A stretch of 64,000 bases of DNA, taken from contig JAUPSS010000003.1 of the NCBI GenBank assembly GCA_040285825.1, positions 1,364,001 through 1,428,000 on the forward strand, in the 5' to 3' direction. A program made the position numbers and the translations under genes. The notes below the pieces were generated by a model, which made no database searches, was not told where the DNA came from, and worked only from the letters and a program-made list of their open reading frames with translations. Below are positions 18,880-27,504 of this stretch, in pieces; position 1 is the first letter of the stretch; every line of letters starts with the position of its first letter. Origin of the DNA: Eukaryota sp. TZLM1-RC (taxonomy: Eukaryota > Metamonada: BaSk clade).

Positions 18880-19090
18880 AGTCTCAAAAATAACACATAA
18901 CAGAAATTGATTATATATGTATAAAAAAGAATCAAAAACATGGCTAAAATCGTGAAGAGATTATTTGGTTTAGGAAAGGAGGTGATGGACCATCCCTTCA
19001 AAGAGTGAAAACAGCAAGAAAGCGTTTTCTGAAGTATCTCAAGGCTCGATTTCCAGCCGTGAAGGATGGAGGTCAATACTATACATGTTT
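18880..19090 (+). mobile_element. Fanzor-like fragment (duplicated copy 1)
   Basis: Translates in pieces as NREEIIWFRKGGDGPS, QRVKTARKRFLKYL and DGGQYYT, matching the RuvC-II-to-zinc-finger stretch of the 43.9-45.7 kb relic (WFGNGG block, QKVKTPRS, GDEYMTS). Similarity to the 38 kb copy stops at 19090, just before the zinc-finger cysteines. No functional product is possible. Confidence 0.65.
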
Positions 19091-19334
19091 TATAAGAAGA
19101 AATTGACATACAGAAGTGTAATAGTTTTCGAGCTCTCAAATGCTCGTATTGCATCCTTTCTGCAAGAGATTTTTACATATAGTTGGCTGATGAAGTAGAA
19201 TGATAGAAACACCATGGGTGATGACTTAAAAGTGTTGCAAATTCATTGTTTCGTTGTTTGTTAATAGGAAAAATGGTTTTGTTCTTAGAAAAACGTATTT
19301 TTTATATCAACATATTTGTATTGTTTTCCAATTC

Positions 19335-21522
19335 ATGTTAGTTCCTGACTATCTGAAAAGTTACTTTCAGTCATTAGTGGCGCAGCTACTTCATGGCTGT
19401 GGGCGATCAAGCTGTACAAACATATACTGTGCTTCTTGTTCTGAATGTAATCGACCTGCAGATGTGAATCAAGCAGCTATCATGGCATTGGGTTTGGTGA
19501 AAACAGGTCGTTTGGACCTTTTATGCCCTCCAGTGTCAAAGGAAGCTTCCCTTCCTCCTTTGGATCTACCCTCAAGAACCGATTTTACCCTATTTCAATC
19601 TGAATCAGACGTTCTGCCCGATATTCTCTCCTCTGTTCTAGGTTCTCCATCTTCTATTATTTCAAACTTCTTCTCATCCAAACCTGGTGATTCACTGGGT
19701 ATTGATATTGATCGAACTGATGAATTCTTTTCAATCATAAACCCATTAATCAACAAGTCTTCTAACCTTCAAGATGTGGTGACAGGTTCGATCCACAAAC
19801 TTTTAGCTGGCTTTCCTAACACAGCTCCAAATTTCCAATCGAGATCAGGAAACCCCCCTGATTCAGCTGTCTTAAGGTCAATGGTGTTGCTCCTTCTTTT
19901 CCCCATTCTTTCTGAACCAGATTCAATCAATGCTATACTTCGGTTAACTGGGGTGTTGGGGGCTTTACCATCTGATTCCAGAAAGATTATAGCAGATTGG
20001 CTGGCAACTGTTCCTGCTAGTTATTTCAGAACTATTTTGGTTAACATTCAACAACAGCTCACAATTTTAGTGGCCAGAGTCGTTGCACAAGCTTTCAATG
20101 TAGATATTCACAATAGTCGGCCACTGGTGCAGACAATGTCTATTCTCTACGATGCCAATGTCGTAGCGTCCTCCATTGCAGCTCCTTTGATTGAGCACAC
20201 TGAGTTTTACAATGATGCTATTAATGCTGATATTGATTTAACTAGAGATACAATTGCCTGTATAGAAGATCCTTCACATAGTCTTTTTGTTGGTCCCGGT
20301 CCCTTCCTTCTCAATCCAAGATCCAAGGCAAGGGTTCTTCAAGCTGAGGCGAGAGGGATGCAAAGAAAGTTCCAGCAGGATGCTTTTATGTCTCAGTTGT
20401 TTGCTCCTCTGATGCAGACTCGGCCCCAGAACCCTTACCTCTTTTTAAAAGTTCATAGAGACAAACTCCTACATGAAACCCTTCACCGTCTCTCCACCAT
20501 CCCCCCAACTGAGCTGAAGAAACAGCTAAAGGTGCAGTTTATTGGAGAACAAGGGGTTGATGAAGGAGGATTGAGACAGGAGTTTTTTCAATTGGTAACT
20601 GAGGAAATTCTTGATGAAAAGTATGGCATGTTCCATTACACAGGGGATAACACTCTAAGATGGTTCAATATGACGGCTACTGGCAGAGAATCTGAATATG
20701 AGCTTACTGGAATCTTGGTCGGCCTTGCTTTTTTTAATGGAATAACTGTTGATTTGCGATTTCCAACCGCTGTCTGGAAGCAACTACTTGATGAACCAGT
20801 TTCGCTACCAGATTTGCAGGATATTGACTATGATCTTACTCATGGGCTCAACCAACTACTTGACTACCCTGGTGATGACGTGGAGGATGTCTTCTGCAGG
20901 ACGTGGGTCATTGAGAGAGATGTTTTCGACACGAAAAAAACCTTTGAGTTAGTACCGGGTGGGAAGGATATTCCAGTAACAAGTGCAAATAAGGTTGAAT
21001 TTGTAGATGCTTTTACCCAGTTTTTGCTTGTTCATTCTATTAAAGATCAATTTCAACCATTCAAGAGAGGTTTCAGGAAGCTTTTCCAAGATCTTAAGAT
21101 GGTATCTCACCTTTCCCTCAAACCAGCCGAACTCGAACTTATTGTCTGTGGAGAACAGGAAATGGACTTTAAGGCGTTGGAGAGGAGAACTATTTATGAT
21201 GGTTATTCGGCCGATTCAGCTACCATCAGTTTGTTAAATCTATCTTTTTTTAATCCCAGAAGCATTTTGGAATCTCATTCATGATCTTCCTCCAGAACAA
21301 CAACGGAAATTTCTGCAGTTTGTAACTGGGTCTAGTCGTGTGCCAGTCGGAGGACTCAAAGAAATGAAGTTTATCATTGCACGAACGGCCAATACTTCAC
21401 AACTGCCAAGCTCACATACGTGTTTTAATGTGCTAGTGCTGCCTGACTACAATGATGAAGCCACACTTAGAGAAAAGTTCATGTTGGCAATACAGAATGC
21501 AGAAGGTTTTGGTCTGATTTAG
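19335..21522 (+). CDS. UBE3A: UBE3A-like HECT E3 ubiquitin ligase with AZUL domain (two exons)
   Basis: join(19335..21228,21260..21522), 718 residues (human UBE3A 875). It transfers ubiquitin from an E2 through a thioester on its HECT cysteine. Residues ~8-65 form an AZUL zinc finger: LLHGCGRSSCTNIYCASCSE, then the LVKTG and LLCPP segments, as in UBE3A. The HECT domain occupies roughly the last 350 residues: VQFIGEQGVDEGGLRQEFF, GILVGLAFFNG, and the C-lobe FVTGSSRVPVGGL with catalytic Cys686 in SSHTCFNVLVLP. A 31-nt intron near the 3' end must be removed to join SATIK to AFWNLIHDL; without it the C-lobe and catalytic Cys are out of frame. The ATG at 19335 puts AZUL near the N-terminus as in the family; the frame is open 27 codons further upstream but is rejected. 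It ends in TAG. Confidence 0.9.
21229..21259 (+). other. 31-nt spliceosomal intron in the UBE3A-like gene
   Basis: Starts GTTTGTTAAATC and ends TTTTAATCCCAG. Removal joins the HECT N- and C-lobes at a conserved position. The length is not a multiple of three. The 3' end resembles that of the GT2 intron (TTTAACCCTAG). Confidence 0.9.
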
Positions 21523-21590
21523 ATGTAAATAAACGTAGGTTATAAATTCTTCCAAATTTTGTTGAATAAAGATAAATCAACACATCGACA

Positions 21591-21827
21591 ATGAATTTTT
21601 TTAATGAATACGACAAATTTTCATTCTTTGTTGATGCTGACAAGCTACACAACTATCAATATCCAACGATTGTGTTAACATTTGAAGGTAATTCCAAAAT
21701 GGACGTTATTCAAGCTTCATCATCCCAACAATATTTTAAAGATTACGGTGCAACACTTGTTTATTTTTCTATTGAGAAGGTGGTTACTCATTTAAAAGAT
21801 ATTCTCACCAAAAAATATAGTTCATAA
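21591..21827 (+). CDS. small hypothetical protein (78 aa)
   Basis: Starts at an ATG 69 bp after the UBE3A-like stop and ends in TAA. The sequence (MNFFNEYDKFSFFVDADKLH, then YPTIVLTFEGNS) loosely suggests a thioredoxin-fold strand pattern, but there is no CxxC and the match is not convincing. It may be a small gene, or a fragment of something whose other exons are not recognised. Confidence 0.3.
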   Translation: MNFFNEYDKFSFFVDADKLHNYQYPTIVLTFEGNSKMDVIQASSSQQYFKDYGATLVYFSIEKVVTHLKDILTKKYSS

Positions 21828-21984
21828 ATTCAATTTTTCAATACAGCGGAATTGGGTCCAACCAATAATGGTTTTGCTTCTTTTAATAAGATTTTGTGAT
21901 CCAAATTCATTTAATAAACTATTGAAATAAATACTTCCGTTCCACCCAAAACAAAAGTAGATGTAACTCTCATTATGGGATACC

Positions 21985-22200
21985 AGGAAAAGTAGTCAAT
22001 CACTAACCAACTTCTTCATCCTGTTAAAAAAAGCAACTAAAATACCAATTATCTAGTAAGGTGCTCCCATTATTTGAGCCATTTTCAACAATCAGTTTAA
22101 AATCTGTCACAAAACGCAAGACAGAGGGAGCGAGTGAACCAAATAGGGAAAGCTCAAATGGATACAAATTGTTTTTTCTGTGTTGTTGGGTGCAGGAATT
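21985..22200 (-). mobile_element. non-LTR retrotransposon fragment, lineage A-like
   Basis: The minus-strand block QQHRKNNLYPFELSLFGSLAPSVLRFVTDF matches the tail block of lineage A at 0.2-0.5 kb, followed by a degraded LLDNWYFSCFF end. It is a very short relic about 150 bp upstream of the glycosyltransferase start. Confidence 0.65.
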
Positions 22201-22355
22201 GGTTAATACCACTAACAGCATGGGGAAGAACTGATTAAAATCTTTCAAAACAATCATTAACAATTGTTGATCAACCACTTTTAAACAGTTGCGCAGGGTA
22301 TCTCATGTAAAAGTATCTGGTGTGTGTGTGTTCTGTTTTGTGCCCACTACCAGCA

Positions 22356-23285
22356 ATGCAATTTTTGCTGCTGCTGAGTGTAGTTGTTTTGTGCACAAGT
22401 TCTTCGGAGTTACCTGATTCCAGCAGCTGTGCTTCTCCAACTGCTCTTCCGTCCACAACTCAAGATGTCATTTTGGCCTCTGTTCATAAAACAAGTGACC
22501 CCTTATGCTACTGCAAACCCTTAATCTCATCATGGAAGAGGCTAAACTCTCAATCACGGCTAGTATTGTTTATTCAGGATATTTACATGAATTCATCCAA
22601 CAAAAAATATATTGAGTTTCTTCAGTATTTGAATGATAATAACGTGGAAATTCAGGTCAATTCGTACAACAATTATGGTCTATTAATGGCTAGGTTTCAC
22701 TATTTTTTTAAATACATTTCTAGAAATTACCCTCAAATTAATAGGGTTTTGATGGTAGATGCACGTGATGTTTTGTTTTGGGAAGATCCTTTTCCATTCA
22801 TATCACATCATCAGTTCTTTTTGGTTTATGAAGGGTGTAATGGCGATCATACTTACAGAAATACAAAGGGTAGTAACAGAATTTGGTTGAAAAAGCTGTT
22901 TGGCTATCCTTTGGTTAAACAATACAAACACAAGAACAAAGGAATTGCTAATTGTGGAGTTATGGGCGGGGGTAAGAGAAATGTACACAAGGTACTAAAG
23001 TCTATGATCAGAACACATGAAACGTTTGGGAAAAGGGGAGATTCTTACGGAAATGACATGGCGATTATCAACTATTTATTCCATTCTGGTACCTTTAAAA
23101 AGCTAAAGGTTGATGTGGAGGCCAAAACGATGACGAATTCGGGTTTTGGAGTAGTGATGTGTGATCATTGGTCGTTTAATGGGAGACCACTCATGTCTAA
23201 CAACTGTCCTTTAACACTATTACATCAGTGGCAAAATAATCAGAAAGGTGCGTCACAAATTGAAGAATACATTGACTATTGCTAG
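22356..23285 (+). CDS. secretory-pathway glycosyltransferase (GT-A-like), family uncertain
   Basis: 309 residues from the ATG at 22356, which begins a clean signal peptide or anchor MQFLLLLSVVVLCTSS; an in-frame upstream codon at 22320 would bury it and is not used. The key block is INRVLMVDARDVLFWEDPFP, with a DxD-like DARD that would bind the metal and nucleotide sugar in a GT-A fold. Further on are ANCGVMGGGKRNVHK and SYGNDMAIINYLF, the sort of acceptor and catalytic blocks found in this type of enzyme. Expected to act in the ER/Golgi lumen or be secreted. Sugar and acceptor cannot be inferred. It ends in TAG. Confidence 0.7.
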   Translation: MQFLLLLSVVVLCTSSSELPDSSSCASPTALPSTTQDVILASVHKTSDPLCYCKPLISSWKRLNSQSRLVLFIQDIYMNSSNKKYIEFLQYLNDNNVEIQVNSYNNYGLLMARFHYFFKYISRNYPQINRVLMVDARDVLFWEDPFPFISHHQFFLVYEGCNGDHTYRNTKGSNRIWLKKLFGYPLVKQYKHKNKGIANCGVMGGGKRNVHKVLKSMIRTHETFGKRGDSYGNDMAIINYLFHSGTFKKLKVDVEAKTMTNSGFGVVMCDHWSFNGRPLMSNNCPLTLLHQWQNNQKGASQIEEYIDYC

Positions 23286-23549
23286 CTGTTTCAATTTTTT
23301 GAAAATGTCGTTTTTCGAAAAAAAAATTAAGCCACTCATAAAAGACAAATAAATGCCAATAGTACTATCTGTTATTTTGGAGATGCAAATTTTGCTCGCG
23401 TTGTGTCTAAGCAAGACTAACTAACTAATGACATTAAGTAGAGTGACATTCAGTCTAAATAAAAGACAAATGTTCAAAACAAAACTAATATCGGATATCT
23501 GCATTATTATGGTAAACTACCAAAAGGACATCTTCGACTACTCTCAAAC

Positions 23550-23792
23550 ATGGGTGGTTTCCTATCTCATCCGCAACCAGAAGTGCCTGACCGTGAAACA
23601 ACGTCACGGTCAAATTCTGAACGTGATATATTCGATTATTATTCAAAACTGGACCATCTTGAAGGTCAACACGTCTTCACCGCATGTGATACAATAGAAG
23701 GTTTCCAAGTACATCAACCACTATGTTCACTTGCGAATGTTACTTTGCCTAATGATACTCTTGCCATCATCAACAACTCAAATGAGGACTGA
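23550..23792 (+). CDS. small hypothetical protein (80 aa)
   Basis: Open frame from an ATG, ending in TGA 7 bp from the stop of RRP8 (tail-to-tail). It is polar and rich in Asp, Ser and Asn. Composition and position allow a real small gene (or the last exon of one starting near 23.4 kb), but nothing is recognised and a second overlapping frame (23428-23697) is equally open. Confidence 0.3.
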   Translation: MGGFLSHPQPEVPDRETTSRSNSERDIFDYYSKLDHLEGQHVFTACDTIEGFQVHQPLCSLANVTLPNDTLAIINNSNED

Positions 23793-23799
23793 AAAAAAA

Positions 23800-24663
23800 T
23801 TAACGCCTTTTATAAATACAAGGATTCAAAACTAATTTGGATTTTGCCTGTTCAAATTTGGACTCATCAAGTTCTCTTGATTTTCGAAACTCCAATAAAA
23901 TAAAATGACTATTACTACTGTCCTTATGTTTAGATGCAAAGCCTAAAAGCCTCAGAGCAGAGTTAAACTCAGCAACATCATCAAATCTTGACGAGACCTC
24001 TGCAATGTGAAAACTTCCATTTAACTTTAACAATCTTGAAGCTTCCTTGAAGAAACTAAGTAAGTTGGTACCCATTAGTGAGAGACAACAAACAACTACA
24101 TCGACAGAACCATCAGGTAAAGGAATATCGCACATATCAGCTTTGGTGACATGATCATTAATAGGGAAAATGTCAAAGGAATGAACCTTACACTTGAGAC
24201 TCTGAGCGATCTTTGCCTCACCACAACCCAAGTCTGCTACTACAGAGGTGGTTGGCAAACGAGATAGTTTGCGTATAATGACGTTAACAGGGTTGACTGG
24301 CCATGACTTAACTTGTTCAGCAAAGCCCCGATGGTAGATTTGACCTAGAGAAGGTTCTTCTGAGAACATCTTCAAAGAATCAGATGAAGGGGAGGTGTAA
24401 AGAAGTTCATTGATCTGGCGAAACCTTGCACCTTCCAGCTTTTTTTGCATTTTCTGTTGAAGGGGAGTAAGAGGATTGGCATTTGGAATTGCAGGGTTGG
24501 ATTTTGGTTCAGGAGGAGCCTGGGTTTTGTTGTTCTTACGTTGTCGTTTTTTCTTAGGTTTAGAAGAAGAAGATAGTGTAGAAGATGTTCTCTTCTGAGG
24601 AATCGCAATATCAAATGAAGGCTTTGTTGCAGAATCAAAATCTACATCGTCAAAGCCAGTCAT
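23800..24663 (-). CDS. RRP8: RRP8, rRNA (adenine-N1) methyltransferase
   Basis: 287 residues from the ATG at 24663 (an in-frame TTG two codons upstream is ignored). Rrp8 methylates an adenine in domain I of the large-subunit rRNA in the nucleolus. The N-terminal ~100 residues are basic and low-complexity (KPKKKRQRKNNK), typical of nucleolar targeting. The Rrp8 signature follows: RFRQINELLYT, IYHRGFAEQVKSWPVNPVN, then the SAM-binding motif VVADLGCGEAKIA, VHSFDIFP, CDIPLPDGSVDVVVCCLSLMGTN and FHIAEVSSRF. These residues are near-diagnostic. Length is shorter than yeast Rrp8 because the N-terminal tail is short. Confidence 0.93.
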   Translation of the reverse strand: MTGFDDVDFDSATKPSFDIAIPQKRTSSTLSSSSKPKKKRQRKNNKTQAPPEPKSNPAIPNANPLTPLQQKMQKKLEGARFRQINELLYTSPSSDSLKMFSEEPSLGQIYHRGFAEQVKSWPVNPVNVIIRKLSRLPTTSVVADLGCGEAKIAQSLKCKVHSFDIFPINDHVTKADMCDIPLPDGSVDVVVCCLSLMGTNLLSFFKEASRLLKLNGSFHIAEVSSRFDDVAEFNSALRLLGFASKHKDSSNSHFILLEFRKSRELDESKFEQAKSKLVLNPCIYKRR

Positions 24664-24994
24664 GAACAAGAGAACTTGAATATATATATAAAGAAACGTA
24701 CTAGAGACGTGCTACAGAGTGACTAGAGACAAAACTCTGATCACTCTGTTCACATCCAAATGTTCTTCATACTAGATAATAAACACAATATATTGTTGAC
24801 TAATGTTTACGGTCTCTCTAACATGTTCAAACTGATGTTGAAATTTATTTTTTAGATTCATTTTATTTAGAATGAGTACATTTTTTTTGCCTTGAATATT
24901 AGTTAATGAATTCATTTTGTCATTTTGTCGTTTGTATTGTAGAGCATTTTGTAAAGGATTATAAATATATATGAGACGCATTAAATTGATAAGG
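24664..24994. other. intergenic, nothing recognised
   Basis: 330 bp upstream of RRP8, AT-rich, including a TATATATATA tract at about 24680 that could serve as core promoter. No gene or transposon block is seen before the LINE B copy begins. Confidence 0.35.
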
Positions 24995-25620
24995 TATCGT
25001 TCTTTATTACATGATGCTTTTTTGAAACAGTGTTTTTAATTTGGCACGAACTGCAAGAATCTCGTGTATCAAAGAGCCTCTGCTGAAAGAAACATGATCA
25101 TTGAATAATTTTGATTCTAATGGTAGAGGTGATATATACTGTGATTGGATTGAGAATTCTGAAGCTCTTGTTGACTTTGTCTCCTGTAATGTAGCAAATG
25201 CCACTTTGGTTCAAAGAAAACTCAATTCTGTAAGCGCTCTTGAATTTAAAGCTAAAAAGACATAGAAAATATGACAAAGATATCGAAGAAGCTAATGCTG
25301 ATAGAAATAGACCACTTGTTTATGTTTCTTTTCCATTTTCGATAAACGGAAGACTATCAGTAGAAGCAGGAACATTTTTGAATAATTTCCAAAAAATGGT
25401 TCAAGAAAAAACAATGAAAAGATTTGATATCTTTTTATGGCGCTCTCGAATTCTATTTGTCATTATTAATAGATTACCTTGGTTTTTCAATCGAATTAGA
25501 GAAGCTTTAGCTAGACAGCAAGCAGATCAAGATTTTGTAGAGGAAATTTTGGTTCAATGAATTTCGTCCCATTAGTTATGAATATATTTTGTTAAGTGTG
25601 CAAGTTCAATAAATTACATG
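24995..25620 (+). mobile_element. non-LTR retrotransposon tail, lineage B
   Basis: Plus-strand copy with HDAF-type finger remnant, RISCIKEPLLKET, DIYCDWIENSEALVDFVSC, RKYDKDIEEANADRN, FPFSINGRLS and REALARQQADQDFVEEILVQ ending at 25560. The shared 3' tail (CGTCCCATTAGTTATGA, TTCAATAAATTA) follows. A single-base frameshift near 25240 separates two open segments. It is very close in sequence to the 7.9-8.6 kb copy. Confidence 0.82.
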
Positions 25621-25699
25621 TAACTGGGGATCAAACTTGTTTCTTTGGTTTGTTTTTATTTTGATTAAAATACAGTTTTAATGTATCAATGATGGCAAA

Positions 25700-26130
25700 T
25701 TGAATCAAAAACGTCCTACATTATCAAATCTCATAAATGTTTCATCTTCTTTTTCAATTGTTGATAGAAAATTAAATGAGAATTTTCTTACTTCTACTGC
25801 TGGTTTTTCATTTTTAGGAAATGAGAAAGCAATAAATACAACTTGTCTATTTCTATCGTCATTAGCTTCTGCGATGTCATTTTCATATTTTCTGAGCGTT
25901 TCCTTTGTGTTGAATTCAAGAGGTTTTACAGAATTAATTTTCCTTCTTCCAACAACCATAATGTCATTTGCCACACCACAGAAGACAAAGTCAACAATGA
26001 ATTCAGAATTTTGAATCCAATAGCAATAAACATCACGTTCACTACTAGAATCGAAATTTTTCAATTGTAGTGTTTCTCTTAGCAAAGGCTCCTTTATACA
26101 CAAGTTTATTACATAGTAATTCAAATTCGG
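25700..26130 (-). mobile_element. non-LTR retrotransposon fragment, diverged lineage B member
   Basis: 139 codons still open on the minus strand: CIKEPLLRETLQLKNFDSSS, DVYCYWIQNSEFIVDFVFC, RKYENDIAEANDDRN and IAFSFPKNEKPAVE. It is clearly homologous to lineage B but diverged, and ends differently. It lies tail-to-tail with the preceding copy, so two separate insertions met here. Confidence 0.75.
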
Positions 26131-27504
26131 TTAAATTATTTCCTGAGATATACAATGAAAATCATTGAGAATTCTATTGAATTCAAAATTAAATGAAGTT
26201 ATTTACTGAGTCGATTGCACGCCTACGTTGTTACAAAGTAGTTTCAGTAGTGCTAACTGCTGAGTGTTAGGCAACATATGGCTTAATGGGGATCGAGTTT
26301 TATGAAAAATTACTAGAAGGGGAATGGTGGGTGCATAAAGCATACTAACTACAAGATAAGAAACTGATTGAAAGCTGACATTGATGCAATTGCATCAAGC
26401 CTTGGAACCCTCAATAGAGACGAGATCGAATGATCACTGGAGGAGACAAAACTATCACCGTTGTTGAAATAAGAAGCCAACTCAGCCGGCATGACACAGA
26501 AGAGTAAAATCTTCCATGGTCAATCCCAAAAGGAAAGACCACACGTCAAAGAACTGTGTCTTGCCATGGGTCGTCATCACTGGCCTTGGTGTTGTCTATT
26601 TTTGAAAAGACAAACGAACGAATCCCCTATAGAAATGATCCTGATAGAGTATAATCGTTGTTAGCCAAACATTTGCATTTTTACAAAGGAAGGTCGGGAA
26701 TTTTTAAAGACCCTTTCACCGTGGAAAATTTTTGAACGAATTCAAATGAAACATCAACTTATTGAACACACAATGTTTGTATTCACAATGATTGGTTCAT
26801 GTGGAACAAGAACTGCGGTTTTTTTGGTGTCTCGTACATCAGTTAATTTCCACAGCTTCTCAGAAATTAGACTCAGAAATAAATCTTAATTTACCGAAAA
26901 GTTTGGATTAGTCATCCAGTATTTGAGCAACAAAAATCTTTCATAAGTACAAATTATCATTTGTTTTTGGACAAAACCAAATCTAAATCTAGTACAAGTT
27001 TAGGCACTGATGAAGACATCATATAAGTAGTATTAAGTGCTTATTACAACAGCAACAAAATTTATTGGTTCTATCATACTCCGATTTTTCATATCGAAAT
27101 AACATTTTCTTCAACATTGATTCAAGGTTGTTTTCAAAAAAAATAAAGTGTCTATATTTGGGGAAATTTGTTGATCAAGGCTTTGAAATTGTTGATTTAG
27201 TTGTAAACAATCATAACATATGCGAGTTATAACTGTTGTTGGTGCATGTTTGTAATTTACGAGTCCCATACTCTTCCTCACTCAGATTTGTACAATTTCC
27301 TATCAATAATAGACTTTTTGTCTGTTGAGCAAAACTTAAAATCACTGTTTAACATGAAAATAGATCTGTTTCTAATGCTGCATTGATCTAAAGTAGGCTG
27401 AATGTCCATCACAATTGAAAACAAAATTTGAATCGACTGAATTTCAGCTGCATTTTATTATATATATGCTGCTTTGCGACTGCAACAACATACTCCTCAT
27501 TTGA
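26131..27504. other. 1.4 kb intergenic region, nothing recognised
   Basis: Upstream of the TPR gene. It has a slightly higher GC patch at about 26.25-26.6 kb and an AT-rich remainder with a TATATATA tract about 45 bp before the TPR gene ATG (near 27460). No coherent coding or transposon block could be read on either strand. Confidence 0.45.

Noticed and set aside
21591-21827. thioredoxin-fold protein
   Set aside because: Only a loose strand pattern; no CxxC or cis-Pro context that would support it.
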